Below, piece by piece: positions 36,534 through 43,643 of a stretch of 64,000 bases of DNA. Below the pieces are notes generated by a model. It was not told the DNA's origin and made no database searches. It saw only the letters and a list, made by a program, of their open reading frames with translations. Each line of letters opens with the position of its first letter. Position 1 is the stretch's first letter. Source of the stretch: Ruminococcus sp. Its GTDB lineage: Bacteria > Bacillota > Clostridia > Oscillospirales > Acutalibacteraceae. The position numbers and the translations under genes were made by a program. The stretch lies in contig JAFTHZ010000006.1 of assembly GCA_017457155.1 (NCBI GenBank), forward strand, positions 1 through 64,000. The letters are read 5' to 3'.

Positions 36534-37169
36534 ATGAACAACAATAACACAACTCAGCTTACACTTGGAGCTAAAGTAAAGAACGCACGCAAGGCAGCAG
36601 GCTTCACACAGGAGCAGCTGGCAGAAAAACTTGGAGTCTCCCGCCAGGCTATCACCAAATGGGAGGCAGACAAGGGTCTCCCCGACATCGAGAACATCAA
36701 GCTTCTGTCAAAGGCGCTGGATGTCAGCATTGACTATCTGCTGGATGATGAGAATGAGCTTGATATGAGCGTAATGAGAGAGCCTGTCTCTCTGGGTGAT
36801 TACGACTACAAGCCCAGCTTCTCAGGAAGATGGATCAAGAAGGTCGGCAAAAAGGATATGGTAGTTAAAGAAAAATATCCTGATTGTGAGATCCGCATGC
36901 TCATGGCACAGCAGATCAACACAAAAAGCGAAAAAATCGTTGACAACCTGATAGGCTTTTTGACAGATGCTCCCTTTGGAATTCCCGAGTTCATCAGCGG
37001 ATGCAAAAACGCCGACAACGAATACTATCTGGTCAACAAGGGCGACAAACAGCTGCTGGTCATGGTTACCGAAGAATTCATAGAGAGCAGACAGCTTTCT
37101 CAGAAGATAACAGGCAAAAAATTTGTCATCGGTCAGCTGCGATTCACAGACTGCGGAGTCCTGAAATAA
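36534..37169 (+). CDS. XRE-family transcriptional regulator
   Basis: A 211-residue regulator. The N-terminal Cro/C1-type helix-turn-helix (about 8-65) reads GFTQEQLAEKLGVSRQAITKWEADKGLP. The C-terminal ~140 residues are an alpha/beta domain without a recognised family, possibly a ligand or protein sensor. The start is ATG 36534, 8-9 nt after GGAGG; the longer frame crosses the promoter palindrome. It lies downstream of an ABC exporter operon but has its own promoter. Confidence 0.88.
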   Translation: MNNNNTTQLTLGAKVKNARKAAGFTQEQLAEKLGVSRQAITKWEADKGLPDIENIKLLSKALDVSIDYLLDDENELDMSVMREPVSLGDYDYKPSFSGRWIKKVGKKDMVVKEKYPDCEIRMLMAQQINTKSEKIVDNLIGFLTDAPFGIPEFISGCKNADNEYYLVNKGDKQLLVMVTEEFIESRQLSQKITGKKFVIGQLRFTDCGVLK

Positions 37170-37188
37170 ACTGAATCAAAAATAAGAC

Positions 37189-37226
37189 AAACCTCCCCGT
37201 CAGATGATGGGAGGTTTTCTTTTTTT
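37189..37226 (+). terminator. Terminator after the XRE gene
   Basis: aaacctccc (37189-37197) pairs with gggaggttt (37209-37217), then tcttttttt. Confidence 0.9.
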
Positions 37227-37277
37227 AGAACTTATTGGCTCCATTCAGATAGGATAAAACCTGTGATAAAAACATAT

Positions 37278-37312
37278 GAACAAAAAAGCGAGGTGAACCC
37301 CACCTCGCTTTT
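37278..37312 (-). terminator. Terminator of the GT2 gene at 37343
   Basis: A 12-bp stem (37284-37295 with 37301-37312); on the minus strand TTTTTTG follows. Confidence 0.9.
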
Positions 37313-37342
37313 GCTTGTTAAAAACACTTTTTTCTTCGTCGA

Positions 37343-38374
37343 TTATTTGCGTTTTGAGATCAGGTTCATCAGCTTGCTGCTGCGCAAATTCTCAAAATTC
37401 TTGTAGTATACCAAAACAAAGACCCGAAGCATCAGGAAGGAGTGCTTCCAGAAAAGCAGAAAGATCTTCTCTTTCTTTGAACGGGGAGAAAAAGCAGCAA
37501 CAACGGATTTTGAGAAAGAGGATCTGACCTTTGCTTTTGCCTCTTTTTTCTTCTTGTCAAGAATGTCGATAATTGCAGCATCAGTTACTATTCCCCACAC
37601 AACGCTTAAGAATCTGGGGTTTTTCTTCAGCACATCGTCGATATCCGTGTGAGGATATGTTGACAAAAAGCCCTGCAGATGCTCCCAACGATATCGCTTC
37701 ATCAAGGGATTGATCAATTTTCCTGTGATCTGTTCTCCGTTGTTAATACGATAGTTGTACAGAATGCTGTGTGAATATGCAAAACTCTTTGCATAGCAAA
37801 GATAATCCAACTGCCAGGCATTGTCTTCTGCATATTTGATACGTTCGTCAAATCTCAGACCATTATGGTCAATAATATCTTTTTTATATAGTCTTCCCCA
37901 TATAAAGCTGAAGGAGTGAAGGCCGTTGATATCCTCAGGTATACTTCCTCCGTCACAAGGATAATGACTCCATATGTCCTTGTGTCCGCTTATCTGATCG
38001 TAGGCCTGATATCCGCCAATCACCAGATCCGCACAGCTGCGATCGGCAACGCTCAGCAATTCCCGCAGGCAATCAGGCTCCAGCCAATCATCGCTGTCCA
38101 CAAACATAACCCATTTTCCCTGAGCCTTTGACAACCCAAGGTTTCTTGCGGATGAGATACCTCCGTTGGGCTTGCTGAATAAATGAAAGTCTGACAGGTT
38201 ATTCTGAGAAATATAGTCAGTAATCAGCTGTTCACAGTTATCGGTTGAACCGTCGTTCACGATAATCACTTCATAGTCAGCGACAGTTTGTGCTGCTATG
38301 GATTCAAGGCAATCGATAACATAGCTATGAGAGTTATAAACAGGAATAATAATAGAAACTTCAGGCATCGCCAT
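37343..38374 (-). CDS. Glycosyltransferase family 2 (EpsJ/WcaA type)
   Basis: A 343-residue soluble GT-A enzyme: N-terminal VSIIIPVYNS, NDGSTDN (about 40-46), GGISSARNLGLSKAQGKWVMF and the metal-binding DSDDW (93-97), then SFIWGRLYKKDII, which is typical of polysaccharide-assembly GT2 proteins. The C-terminus is basic with a possible amphipathic helix, suiting peripheral membrane attachment. It probably adds a sugar to a surface glycan; donor and acceptor are unknown. AGGAG lies 4 nt before the first ATG, and a second in-frame ATG two codons on has better spacing. Monocistronic with own promoter and terminator. Confidence 0.88.
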   Translation of the reverse strand: MAMPEVSIIIPVYNSHSYVIDCLESIAAQTVADYEVIIVNDGSTDNCEQLITDYISQNNLSDFHLFSKPNGGISSARNLGLSKAQGKWVMFVDSDDWLEPDCLRELLSVADRSCADLVIGGYQAYDQISGHKDIWSHYPCDGGSIPEDINGLHSFSFIWGRLYKKDIIDHNGLRFDERIKYAEDNAWQLDYLCYAKSFAYSHSILYNYRINNGEQITGKLINPLMKRYRWEHLQGFLSTYPHTDIDDVLKKNPRFLSVVWGIVTDAAIIDILDKKKKEAKAKVRSSFSKSVVAAFSPRSKKEKIFLLFWKHSFLMLRVFVLVYYKNFENLRSSKLMNLISKRK

Positions 38375-38416
38375 ACCACTCCTTTCGCAAAAACTATATA
38401 TACAAGTGGTGTTTTT

Positions 38417-38445
38417 ATTCTATCATAACGGAATATATAAGTCAA
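38417..38445 (-). promoter_or_regulatory. Promoter of the GT2 gene
   Basis: On the minus strand TTGACT (38440-38445), 17-bp spacer, TAGAAT (38417-38422). Confidence 0.8.
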
Positions 38446-38645
38446 TTTCAGCCTGATCCTCTGTATCAGCCACGCAACACAAAAGGCTATGCAAAAAACC
38501 TCGGTCCATGTTGTTATCCCAAATAAAACCAGACAAGATTTCCAAAACAGTGAGAACGACATCTCACAAACTGTACTGACATCTTTCACGGTTTTGTTGG
38601 GAGTACGGGACAGAAAAAGATTACATATAAGATATCTTCAAAAAC
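38446..38645. other. Intergenic stretch between the GT2 gene and trk operon 1
   Basis: About 200 bp between two divergent promoters. Open frames here overlap both promoters and have no ribosome binding sites; nothing convincing was seen. Confidence 0.4.
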
Positions 38646-38674
38646 TTGACTGTAATAACAGAGCGTGTTATAAT
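38646..38674 (+). promoter_or_regulatory. Promoter of trk operon 1
   Basis: TTGACT (38646-38651), 17-bp spacer, TATAAT (38669-38674). Confidence 0.9.
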
Positions 38675-38694
38675 AATTATAAATAATAAATACA

Positions 38695-38738
38695 AATGGA
38701 GCCAGCTGTCTGTAGAGGAAGTTGGTTCCATTTTGTTT
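38695..38738 (+). terminator. Leader hairpin/terminator of trk operon 1
   Basis: aatggagccagc (38695-38706) pairs over 12 positions (two G-U) with gttggttccatt (38721-38732), followed by ttgttt. It lies between promoter and trkH start, so it may attenuate potassium uptake genes. Confidence 0.65.
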
Positions 38739-38772
38739 ATTGAACAGTAAGATTAAAGTGTAGGATAAGTAT

Positions 38773-40131
38773 ATGAAAAAACAATGGTCCAGGATATCTA
38801 CAACACACATTATATTGTTTAGTTTCTTTATAGCAATATTAATAGGCGCATTATTACTTGCGCTTCCCATAAGCTCTGCTGACGGGAAATCAAAACCATT
38901 CATAGATGCACTTTTTACGGCAACCACCTCTACTTGTGTTACGGGCTTGGTGGTAACACCGACTGTTTCCTCTTGGAGTGTCTTCGGTCAAGTTGTCATT
39001 TTGATACTGATTCAGATCGGCGGTCTTGGCGTTATCACCATTATGTCCGGGTTGATGATACTTCTGCATAAGAAAATAGGTATCGGAGACAGATTGCTCT
39101 TGCAAGACGTGTTTAATCTGAATTCACTTTCGGGGCTTGTTCGGTTTGTGAAAAAGGTTGTGGCAGGAACATTCATTATAGAAGGTGTTGGTGCTCTGCT
39201 TTACATGCTGGTTTTTATCCCTCAATTTGGCGCAGAAGGAATATGGATATCAGTATTTACTTCTGTTTCTGCATTTTGTAACGCAGGGATAGATATCATT
39301 GCCGAAAACAGCCTTTGTGACTATGTTCTCAATCCCTTTATAAATATGGTCACATGTGCTTTGATTATCTTAGGTGGTATTGGATATATTGTTTGGTGGG
39401 ATGTGCTCAGGGTTCTGAAACAATCTCGATCAAAGAAAGTGAAATTGTTTAGAGATCTTACCCTACACAGTAAGATTGCTATCACAGCAACCTTGATTTT
39501 GATCTTTGTCGGTGCAGCTTTAATCTTCGCATTTGAATACAACAATCCTCAAACGATCAAAGACTATACTTTGCTTCAGAAAATAGAAGTATCCTTATTT
39601 CAGTCGGTTACGACAAGAACCGCCGGCTTTGCGACATTGCCGCAAGAAAATCTTACAAACGCTAGCTCAATCGTATGTTTACTTTTGATGTTTATAGGTG
39701 GGTCCCCTGTCGGCACGGCAGGTGGTATTAAGACAGTAACCTTTGCTGTTATTATTGTGTCAGCGATTGCCTCTATTCGTAACAAAGAGGATGCCGAGGT
39801 ATTTGGCAGACGACTTACAAAACAAGCGGTAAGCAAAGCGGTTGCCGTTACCTGTATGTCTTTTATTATCATGTTCACTTCAACGGTTCTGCTTTCTGTG
39901 GTAACAGATGCTAATGCATTGGATATCGTATATGAAACCGTAAGCGCTACAGCAACCGTAGGTCTTACAAGAAACCTCACCTCATCTCTCTGCAGTACTG
40001 GCAAACTCATTATTATCATAACAATGTATCTTGGAAGAGTAGGGCCAATATCGCTTGCTGTTGCATTCAAACGAAGAAAGGACAATCAAAACATCGTAAG
40101 AAACCCCACCCAGGAAATCAGTGTGGGATAA
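38773..40131 (+). CDS. Potassium uptake channel subunit TrkH/KtrB (system 1)
   Basis: A 452-residue member of the TrkH/KtrB/HKT superfamily, the membrane pore of a K+ uptake system, with four membrane-pore-membrane repeats. Pore-loop signatures are TATTSTCVTGLVV, TSVSAFCNAGIDI, QSVTTRTAGFATL and ETVSATATVGLT; the selectivity-filter glycines are present. Length is closer to KtrB (about 450) than E. coli TrkH. AGGATAAGTAT precedes the ATG. Its partner trkA follows by 16 bp. Codon use is clearly more AT-rich than that of genes outside 37-47 kb. Confidence 0.93.
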   Translation: MKKQWSRISTTHIILFSFFIAILIGALLLALPISSADGKSKPFIDALFTATTSTCVTGLVVTPTVSSWSVFGQVVILILIQIGGLGVITIMSGLMILLHKKIGIGDRLLLQDVFNLNSLSGLVRFVKKVVAGTFIIEGVGALLYMLVFIPQFGAEGIWISVFTSVSAFCNAGIDIIAENSLCDYVLNPFINMVTCALIILGGIGYIVWWDVLRVLKQSRSKKVKLFRDLTLHSKIAITATLILIFVGAALIFAFEYNNPQTIKDYTLLQKIEVSLFQSVTTRTAGFATLPQENLTNASSIVCLLLMFIGGSPVGTAGGIKTVTFAVIIVSAIASIRNKEDAEVFGRRLTKQAVSKAVAVTCMSFIIMFTSTVLLSVVTDANALDIVYETVSATATVGLTRNLTSSLCSTGKLIIIITMYLGRVGPISLAVAFKRRKDNQNIVRNPTQEISVG

Positions 40132-40147
40132 GAAGGGATAAATTATT

Positions 40148-40798
40148 ATGAGTACAAATAAAACCTATGCCGTATTTGGTCTCGGCAGATACGGAAAAGC
40201 TGTTGCAGAAGAACTTGTAAATCACGGTGCAGAAGTTTTGGCTGTTGACATCGACCAAGACAATGTCAACAACGCAATTGAAACCATCCCTCTTTGCAAA
40301 TGCGCCGATATTACCGAACCAGAGGTAATCAAAAGACTTGGTATATCTAACATTGATGTTGTCATTGTTTCCATGGCAAGCAATCTTGAAGCCAGTGTTA
40401 TGGCGGTAACCCTCTGCAAAGAAGCCGGTGTTTCCACCGTTATCGCTAAATGTGGCAATGAAATGCACCAAAAGATTTTACGTCGTGTTGGTGCTGACAA
40501 GGTAATTATCCCCGAAAAAGAATCCGGCACCAGACTCGCAAGGAATCTGCTTTCTCCGGTTTTTTCAGAAATGATAGAGCTTTCCAATGAAGTATCTATG
40601 GTAGAAATCGACGTAAAAGATGAGTGGGTTGGTAAAACGCTGATAGAGCTGAGCCTTCGTAAAAAATATACTATTAACGTGGTTGCAATACGAAGCGATA
40701 ATAAAATCAGTACAACCGTTGATCCTACACTTCCTCTGAAAAAAGGAATGCAGCTTATAGTTATCGCTAACACCATGAAACTTAAAAAGCTGAAATAA
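40148..40798 (+). CDS. Potassium uptake regulatory subunit TrkA/KtrA (system 1)
   Basis: A 216-residue cytoplasmic RCK protein. The N-terminal Rossmann domain binds nucleotide (GLGRYGKAVAEEL, then EVLAVDID at the end of beta 2), and the C-terminal RCK_C domain (about 135-216) typically binds c-di-AMP or nucleotides in the Ktr family. It forms a ring gating the TrkH/KtrB pore. It lies 16 bp after its pore gene and is followed by a terminator. Confidence 0.94.
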   Translation: MSTNKTYAVFGLGRYGKAVAEELVNHGAEVLAVDIDQDNVNNAIETIPLCKCADITEPEVIKRLGISNIDVVIVSMASNLEASVMAVTLCKEAGVSTVIAKCGNEMHQKILRRVGADKVIIPEKESGTRLARNLLSPVFSEMIELSNEVSMVEIDVKDEWVGKTLIELSLRKKYTINVVAIRSDNKISTTVDPTLPLKKGMQLIVIANTMKLKKLK

Positions 40799-40810
40799 CA
40801 CGGTGTTTTT

Positions 40811-40830
40811 CTTAATAAATCTTAATCACA
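40811..40830. promoter_or_regulatory. CTTAAT direct repeats
   Basis: CTTAATAAAT (40811-40820) is followed immediately by CTTAATCACA (40821-40830), a 10-bp phased direct repeat of the type OmpR-family regulators bind. The same CTTAATA heptamer recurs at 41104 and 41171, before trk operon 2. Binding by the KdpE-like regulator is a guess. Confidence 0.35.
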
Positions 40831-40853
40831 GAAATACGAGCATTTCTTTTTAT
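40830..40853 (+). terminator. Weak terminator after trk operon 1
   Basis: agaaat (40830-40835) pairs with atttct (40842-40847), followed by tttta. Confidence 0.55.
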
Positions 40854-40901
40854 TCACATATACAAAACACAATTTGGTGTAATATAAAAAGAAATGTATA
40901 T

Positions 40902-40955
40902 ATGAAAGCAACAGGAATAGTTCGTAGAATAGAGGAATGAGTTATAATAGAGCAA
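40902..40955 (+). pseudogene. Decayed AbrB/SpoVT N-terminal fragment
   Basis: From ATG 40902 the frame reads MKATGIVRRIEE then stop. The first 20 bp are identical to the start of the intact spoVT-like gene at 47176. After the stop the frame continues VIIE, matching VVIPKE of the intact gene if the two codons for Leu-Gly were lost and the Arg codon became TGA. Only this N-terminal remnant is left. Confidence 0.65.
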
Positions 40956-41125
40956 ACCTCCTAAAACTCGCATAAACACTATTGTTTTCACTAGTTTACC
41001 CCATTCAACACATTGGAGTCAAAACAGGGTTTTTCGGCGATTTTATAAAGAATCAGAATCCATTCTAATATGCGTCAGGAATATATACTCTGAGCAGCCA
41101 AAACTTAATATTCAAACTGTCACAT
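40956..41125. other. Unassigned stretch before an orphan terminator
   Basis: No coding frame or known RNA was recognised. It ends at a strong plus-strand terminator that has no gene in front of it, so it may encode a small RNA or be the leader of trk operon 2. A tataat at 40943-40948 could be a -10 but is also the decayed AbrB coding sequence. Confidence 0.35.
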
Positions 41126-41164
41126 AAAGCCGGACGAGCGTTAAAACTCGTCCGGCTTTCTTTA
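41126..41164 (+). terminator. Strong orphan terminator upstream of trk operon 2
   Basis: A 13-bp perfect stem (41126-41138 with 41147-41159) with an 8-base loop, followed by ctttac. No gene precedes it on this strand for 290 bp. Confidence 0.8.
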
Positions 41165-41257
41165 CGCAATCTTAATATAGAGGAAGTTCTCCTAACACTA
41201 CCTTAAAACCAAAAATAATATAATTAGGATAACAAAAGGAAGACAAGGAGAAGCGTT

Positions 41258-42595
41258 ATGGCTGATCTGATACATAAAAAGAGGGGTTTAACCTCGTTTC
41301 AAATCATCATACTTGGCTTTGCAGGAGTCATACTTGTGGGTGCATTATTACTGATGCTTCCCATATCAACTAAAAGCGGTATCATAACACCGTTTAACGA
41401 AGCGTTATTTACATCAACCTCAGCAGTATGTGTAACGGGACTGGTAGTTCAAGATACCGCAACTTATTGGTCGACGTTTGGTCAGAGCGTAATTTTGGTG
41501 CTGATTCAGATCGGCGGTCTTGGTGTCATTACGGTTGCGGCATCCATCGCTCTGCTTTCCGGAAGAAAGATATCTTTGATGCAACGAAGCACGATGCAAG
41601 AAGCTATTGCCGCGCCAAAGGTAGGCGGCATTGTAAGATTGACTTACTTCGTGTTGAAGGTTACTTTCCTGCTTGAGTTGCTCGGTGCTTTGGTTATGAT
41701 GCCGACATTTATCAACGACTTCGGTACAAATGGCATTTGGATGTCCTTCTTCCATTCCATATCAGCTTTTTGCAATGCCGGTTTTGACGTAATGGGAACA
41801 GAAGAAGCAAAGTTCGCATCGATTACCTCATATTTGGGAAATTCGGTAATCAACGTTACCATTATGCTTCTTATTGTGATCGGCGGTATAGGGTTCCTCA
41901 CTTGGGAGGATATTTGTGCTAACAAGTTTCACATTAAGCATTACCGTATGCAAAGCAAGGTCATTCTCATTACGTCTGCGCTGCTGATTCTGCTTCCGGC
42001 ATTGTTCTTTTTTTTCGTAGATTTTGCAGATATGCCGATGAAGGAACGGGTGCTCGGTTCCCTGTTTCAGTCGATAACACCGAGAACGGCAGGTTTTAAC
42101 ACCGCAAACCTAACCGCCATGTCCGGTGCCGGACAGGCAATTATAATTGTACTGATGCTGATAGGCGGCTCACCCGGCTCTACTGCAGGTGGTATGAAAA
42201 CCACCACCTTTGCCGTGTTGATCGCTACTGCGTTTTCAACCTTCCGCCGTAAGGAGGATACCCAGATATTCAAACGTAGGGTAGATAACAGCGTTGTGCG
42301 AAATGCCGTTACCATTCTGATGATGTATGTTATCCTGTTTTTCGTCGGAGCTATTGTAATAAGCGTTGCGGAAAGGCTTCCGTTTGGCACCTGCCTTTAT
42401 GAAACGGCCTCGGCAATCGGTACGGTCGGTCTCACCTTGGGAATTACACCGCAACTGGGAATACTGTCACAATGCGTGCTGATGGCACTGATGTTCTTCG
42501 GTAGAGTTGGCGGTCTGACACTCATTTACGCAGCATTGTCCAAAACGGGCAAGAAACTGTCTAAGTTGCCACAGGAAAGAATCACAGTAGGTTAA
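41258..42595 (+). CDS. Potassium uptake channel subunit TrkH/KtrB (system 2)
   Basis: A 445-residue TrkH/KtrB homologue with the four pore-loop signatures TSTSAVCVTGLVV, HSISAFCNAGFDV, QSITPRTAGFNTA and ETASAIGTVGLT. It is a diverged paralogue of the 38773 gene. GACAAGGAG lies before the ATG. It heads a run of closely spaced genes: trkA (13 bp), a small membrane protein (34 bp), kdpD-like, kdpE-like, suggesting that the two-component system controls this transporter. The likely -10 TATAAT at 41219-41224 lacks a good -35, as activated promoters often do. Confidence 0.93.
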   Translation: MADLIHKKRGLTSFQIIILGFAGVILVGALLLMLPISTKSGIITPFNEALFTSTSAVCVTGLVVQDTATYWSTFGQSVILVLIQIGGLGVITVAASIALLSGRKISLMQRSTMQEAIAAPKVGGIVRLTYFVLKVTFLLELLGALVMMPTFINDFGTNGIWMSFFHSISAFCNAGFDVMGTEEAKFASITSYLGNSVINVTIMLLIVIGGIGFLTWEDICANKFHIKHYRMQSKVILITSALLILLPALFFFFVDFADMPMKERVLGSLFQSITPRTAGFNTANLTAMSGAGQAIIIVLMLIGGSPGSTAGGMKTTTFAVLIATAFSTFRRKEDTQIFKRRVDNSVVRNAVTILMMYVILFFVGAIVISVAERLPFGTCLYETASAIGTVGLTLGITPQLGILSQCVLMALMFFGRVGGLTLIYAALSKTGKKLSKLPQERITVG

Positions 42596-42608
42596 AGGAG
42601 AAAACACT

Positions 42609-43256
42609 ATGAAATCTGTATTACTTATAGGACTTGGAAATTTCGGAAAGCATATTGCCTTGCAACTCAATCAACATGGGCATCAAGTAATGGCCGTAGA
42701 TCATAATGAAGACCGCGTAAACGATGCTATAAACATCGTAACCAATGCACAGATAGGTGACAGCACCAATGTAGAATTTCTGCGCTCCCTCGGTATTGAC
42801 AACTATGATGTTTGTATCGTTGCCATCGGTGGAGATTTTCAGAGCTCTCTTGAGACGACATGTTCGCTTAAGGAATTGGGCGCTAAGATGGTAGTATCTC
42901 GTGCTGAACGAGATGGACAGGCAAAATTCCTGCTTCGTAACGGTGCGGATGAAGTAGTATATCCCGAAAAGCAGGTAGCAAAGTGGGCAGCCATCCGCTA
43001 CAGTTCGGATCACATCCTCGACTATATTGAGCTGGACGAAACACACTCTATCTTTGAGGTTACCGTTCCTAAATCCTGGGTTGGAAAGACCGTTTTAGAG
43101 CTTGATGTTCGTAGGAAACACAATATCAACATTATTGGCGTAAAGCAAAGCGGAAAAACCGACGTGACAGTTACACCGGATACCCTGTTGTCTGATAATA
43201 AAACACTGTTGGTCATCGGAGAGGATAAAGCACTGCAGAAGTGCTTTCATATTTAA
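42609..43256 (+). CDS. Potassium uptake regulatory subunit TrkA/KtrA (system 2)
   Basis: A 215-residue RCK protein: GLGNFGKHIALQL nucleotide-binding loop, VMAVDHNEDRV at beta 2, and a C-terminal RCK_C domain from about residue 135. It is the gating partner of the pore encoded 13 bp upstream. AAAGGAG precedes the ATG. Confidence 0.94.
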   Translation: MKSVLLIGLGNFGKHIALQLNQHGHQVMAVDHNEDRVNDAINIVTNAQIGDSTNVEFLRSLGIDNYDVCIVAIGGDFQSSLETTCSLKELGAKMVVSRAERDGQAKFLLRNGADEVVYPEKQVAKWAAIRYSSDHILDYIELDETHSIFEVTVPKSWVGKTVLELDVRRKHNINIIGVKQSGKTDVTVTPDTLLSDNKTLLVIGEDKALQKCFHI

Positions 43257-43290
43257 CCGCCGCTATTAGAACGGTTAGGAGGTGAGCATA

Positions 43291-43551
43291 GTGGAGGTAT
43301 GGAGAGATATTGTGTTGGTAATTTTGGCTCTCGGTGTCTTCGGGTTCGGATTTTTTTTGGTGGCAAGGCTGGACAAGTTCTTGGACGAAAATCGTAAAGC
43401 CATTGAAAAGGAGAACGAAAAGAATGAGCCTTATTGTGTTTTGCTCACTGAAGAAATGTCGGAAGAAGAGATTGTTACAGAACTTAAACGATTTCGGGAT
43501 AAGCACGCGAGTACCCGAATCGTCCTTTACGACTGCTCGGACACAGAATAG
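43291..43551 (+). CDS. 86-residue single-pass membrane protein in the trk-kdp operon
   Basis: A small protein with one N-terminal transmembrane helix (about residues 6-25, IVLVILALGVFGFGFFLVA) and a charged cytoplasmic tail containing EEMSEEEIVTELKRF and ending RIVLYDCSDTE. The start is read as GTG 43291, 8 nt after AGGAGG (43277-43282); the longer frame starts inside that Shine-Dalgarno. No family was recognised. Its place between trkHA and the kinase suggests an accessory or signalling subunit of the transporter, but this is inference. Confidence 0.7.
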   Translation: MEVWRDIVLVILALGVFGFGFFLVARLDKFLDENRKAIEKENEKNEPYCVLLTEEMSEEEIVTELKRFRDKHASTRIVLYDCSDTE

Positions 43552-43643
43552 TCCGAAAGTATGGATTACTATACTGACCGCAAACAGTAGAAATTTCCAC
43601 TAATCTGTGATATAATAAAGCATTAAAAATGTAAGAGGCGGTG

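Noticed and set aside
38296..38927. Two minus-strand open frames (97 and 113 codons) between the GT2 gene and trkH
   Set aside because: They overlap two strong promoters and the leader hairpin, have no good ribosome binding sites, and one runs antisense into trkH.
38675..41257. c-di-AMP (ydaO/yuaA) riboswitch upstream of either trk operon
   Set aside because: Leader 1 is too short, and the region before operon 2 has none of the ydaO conserved blocks.
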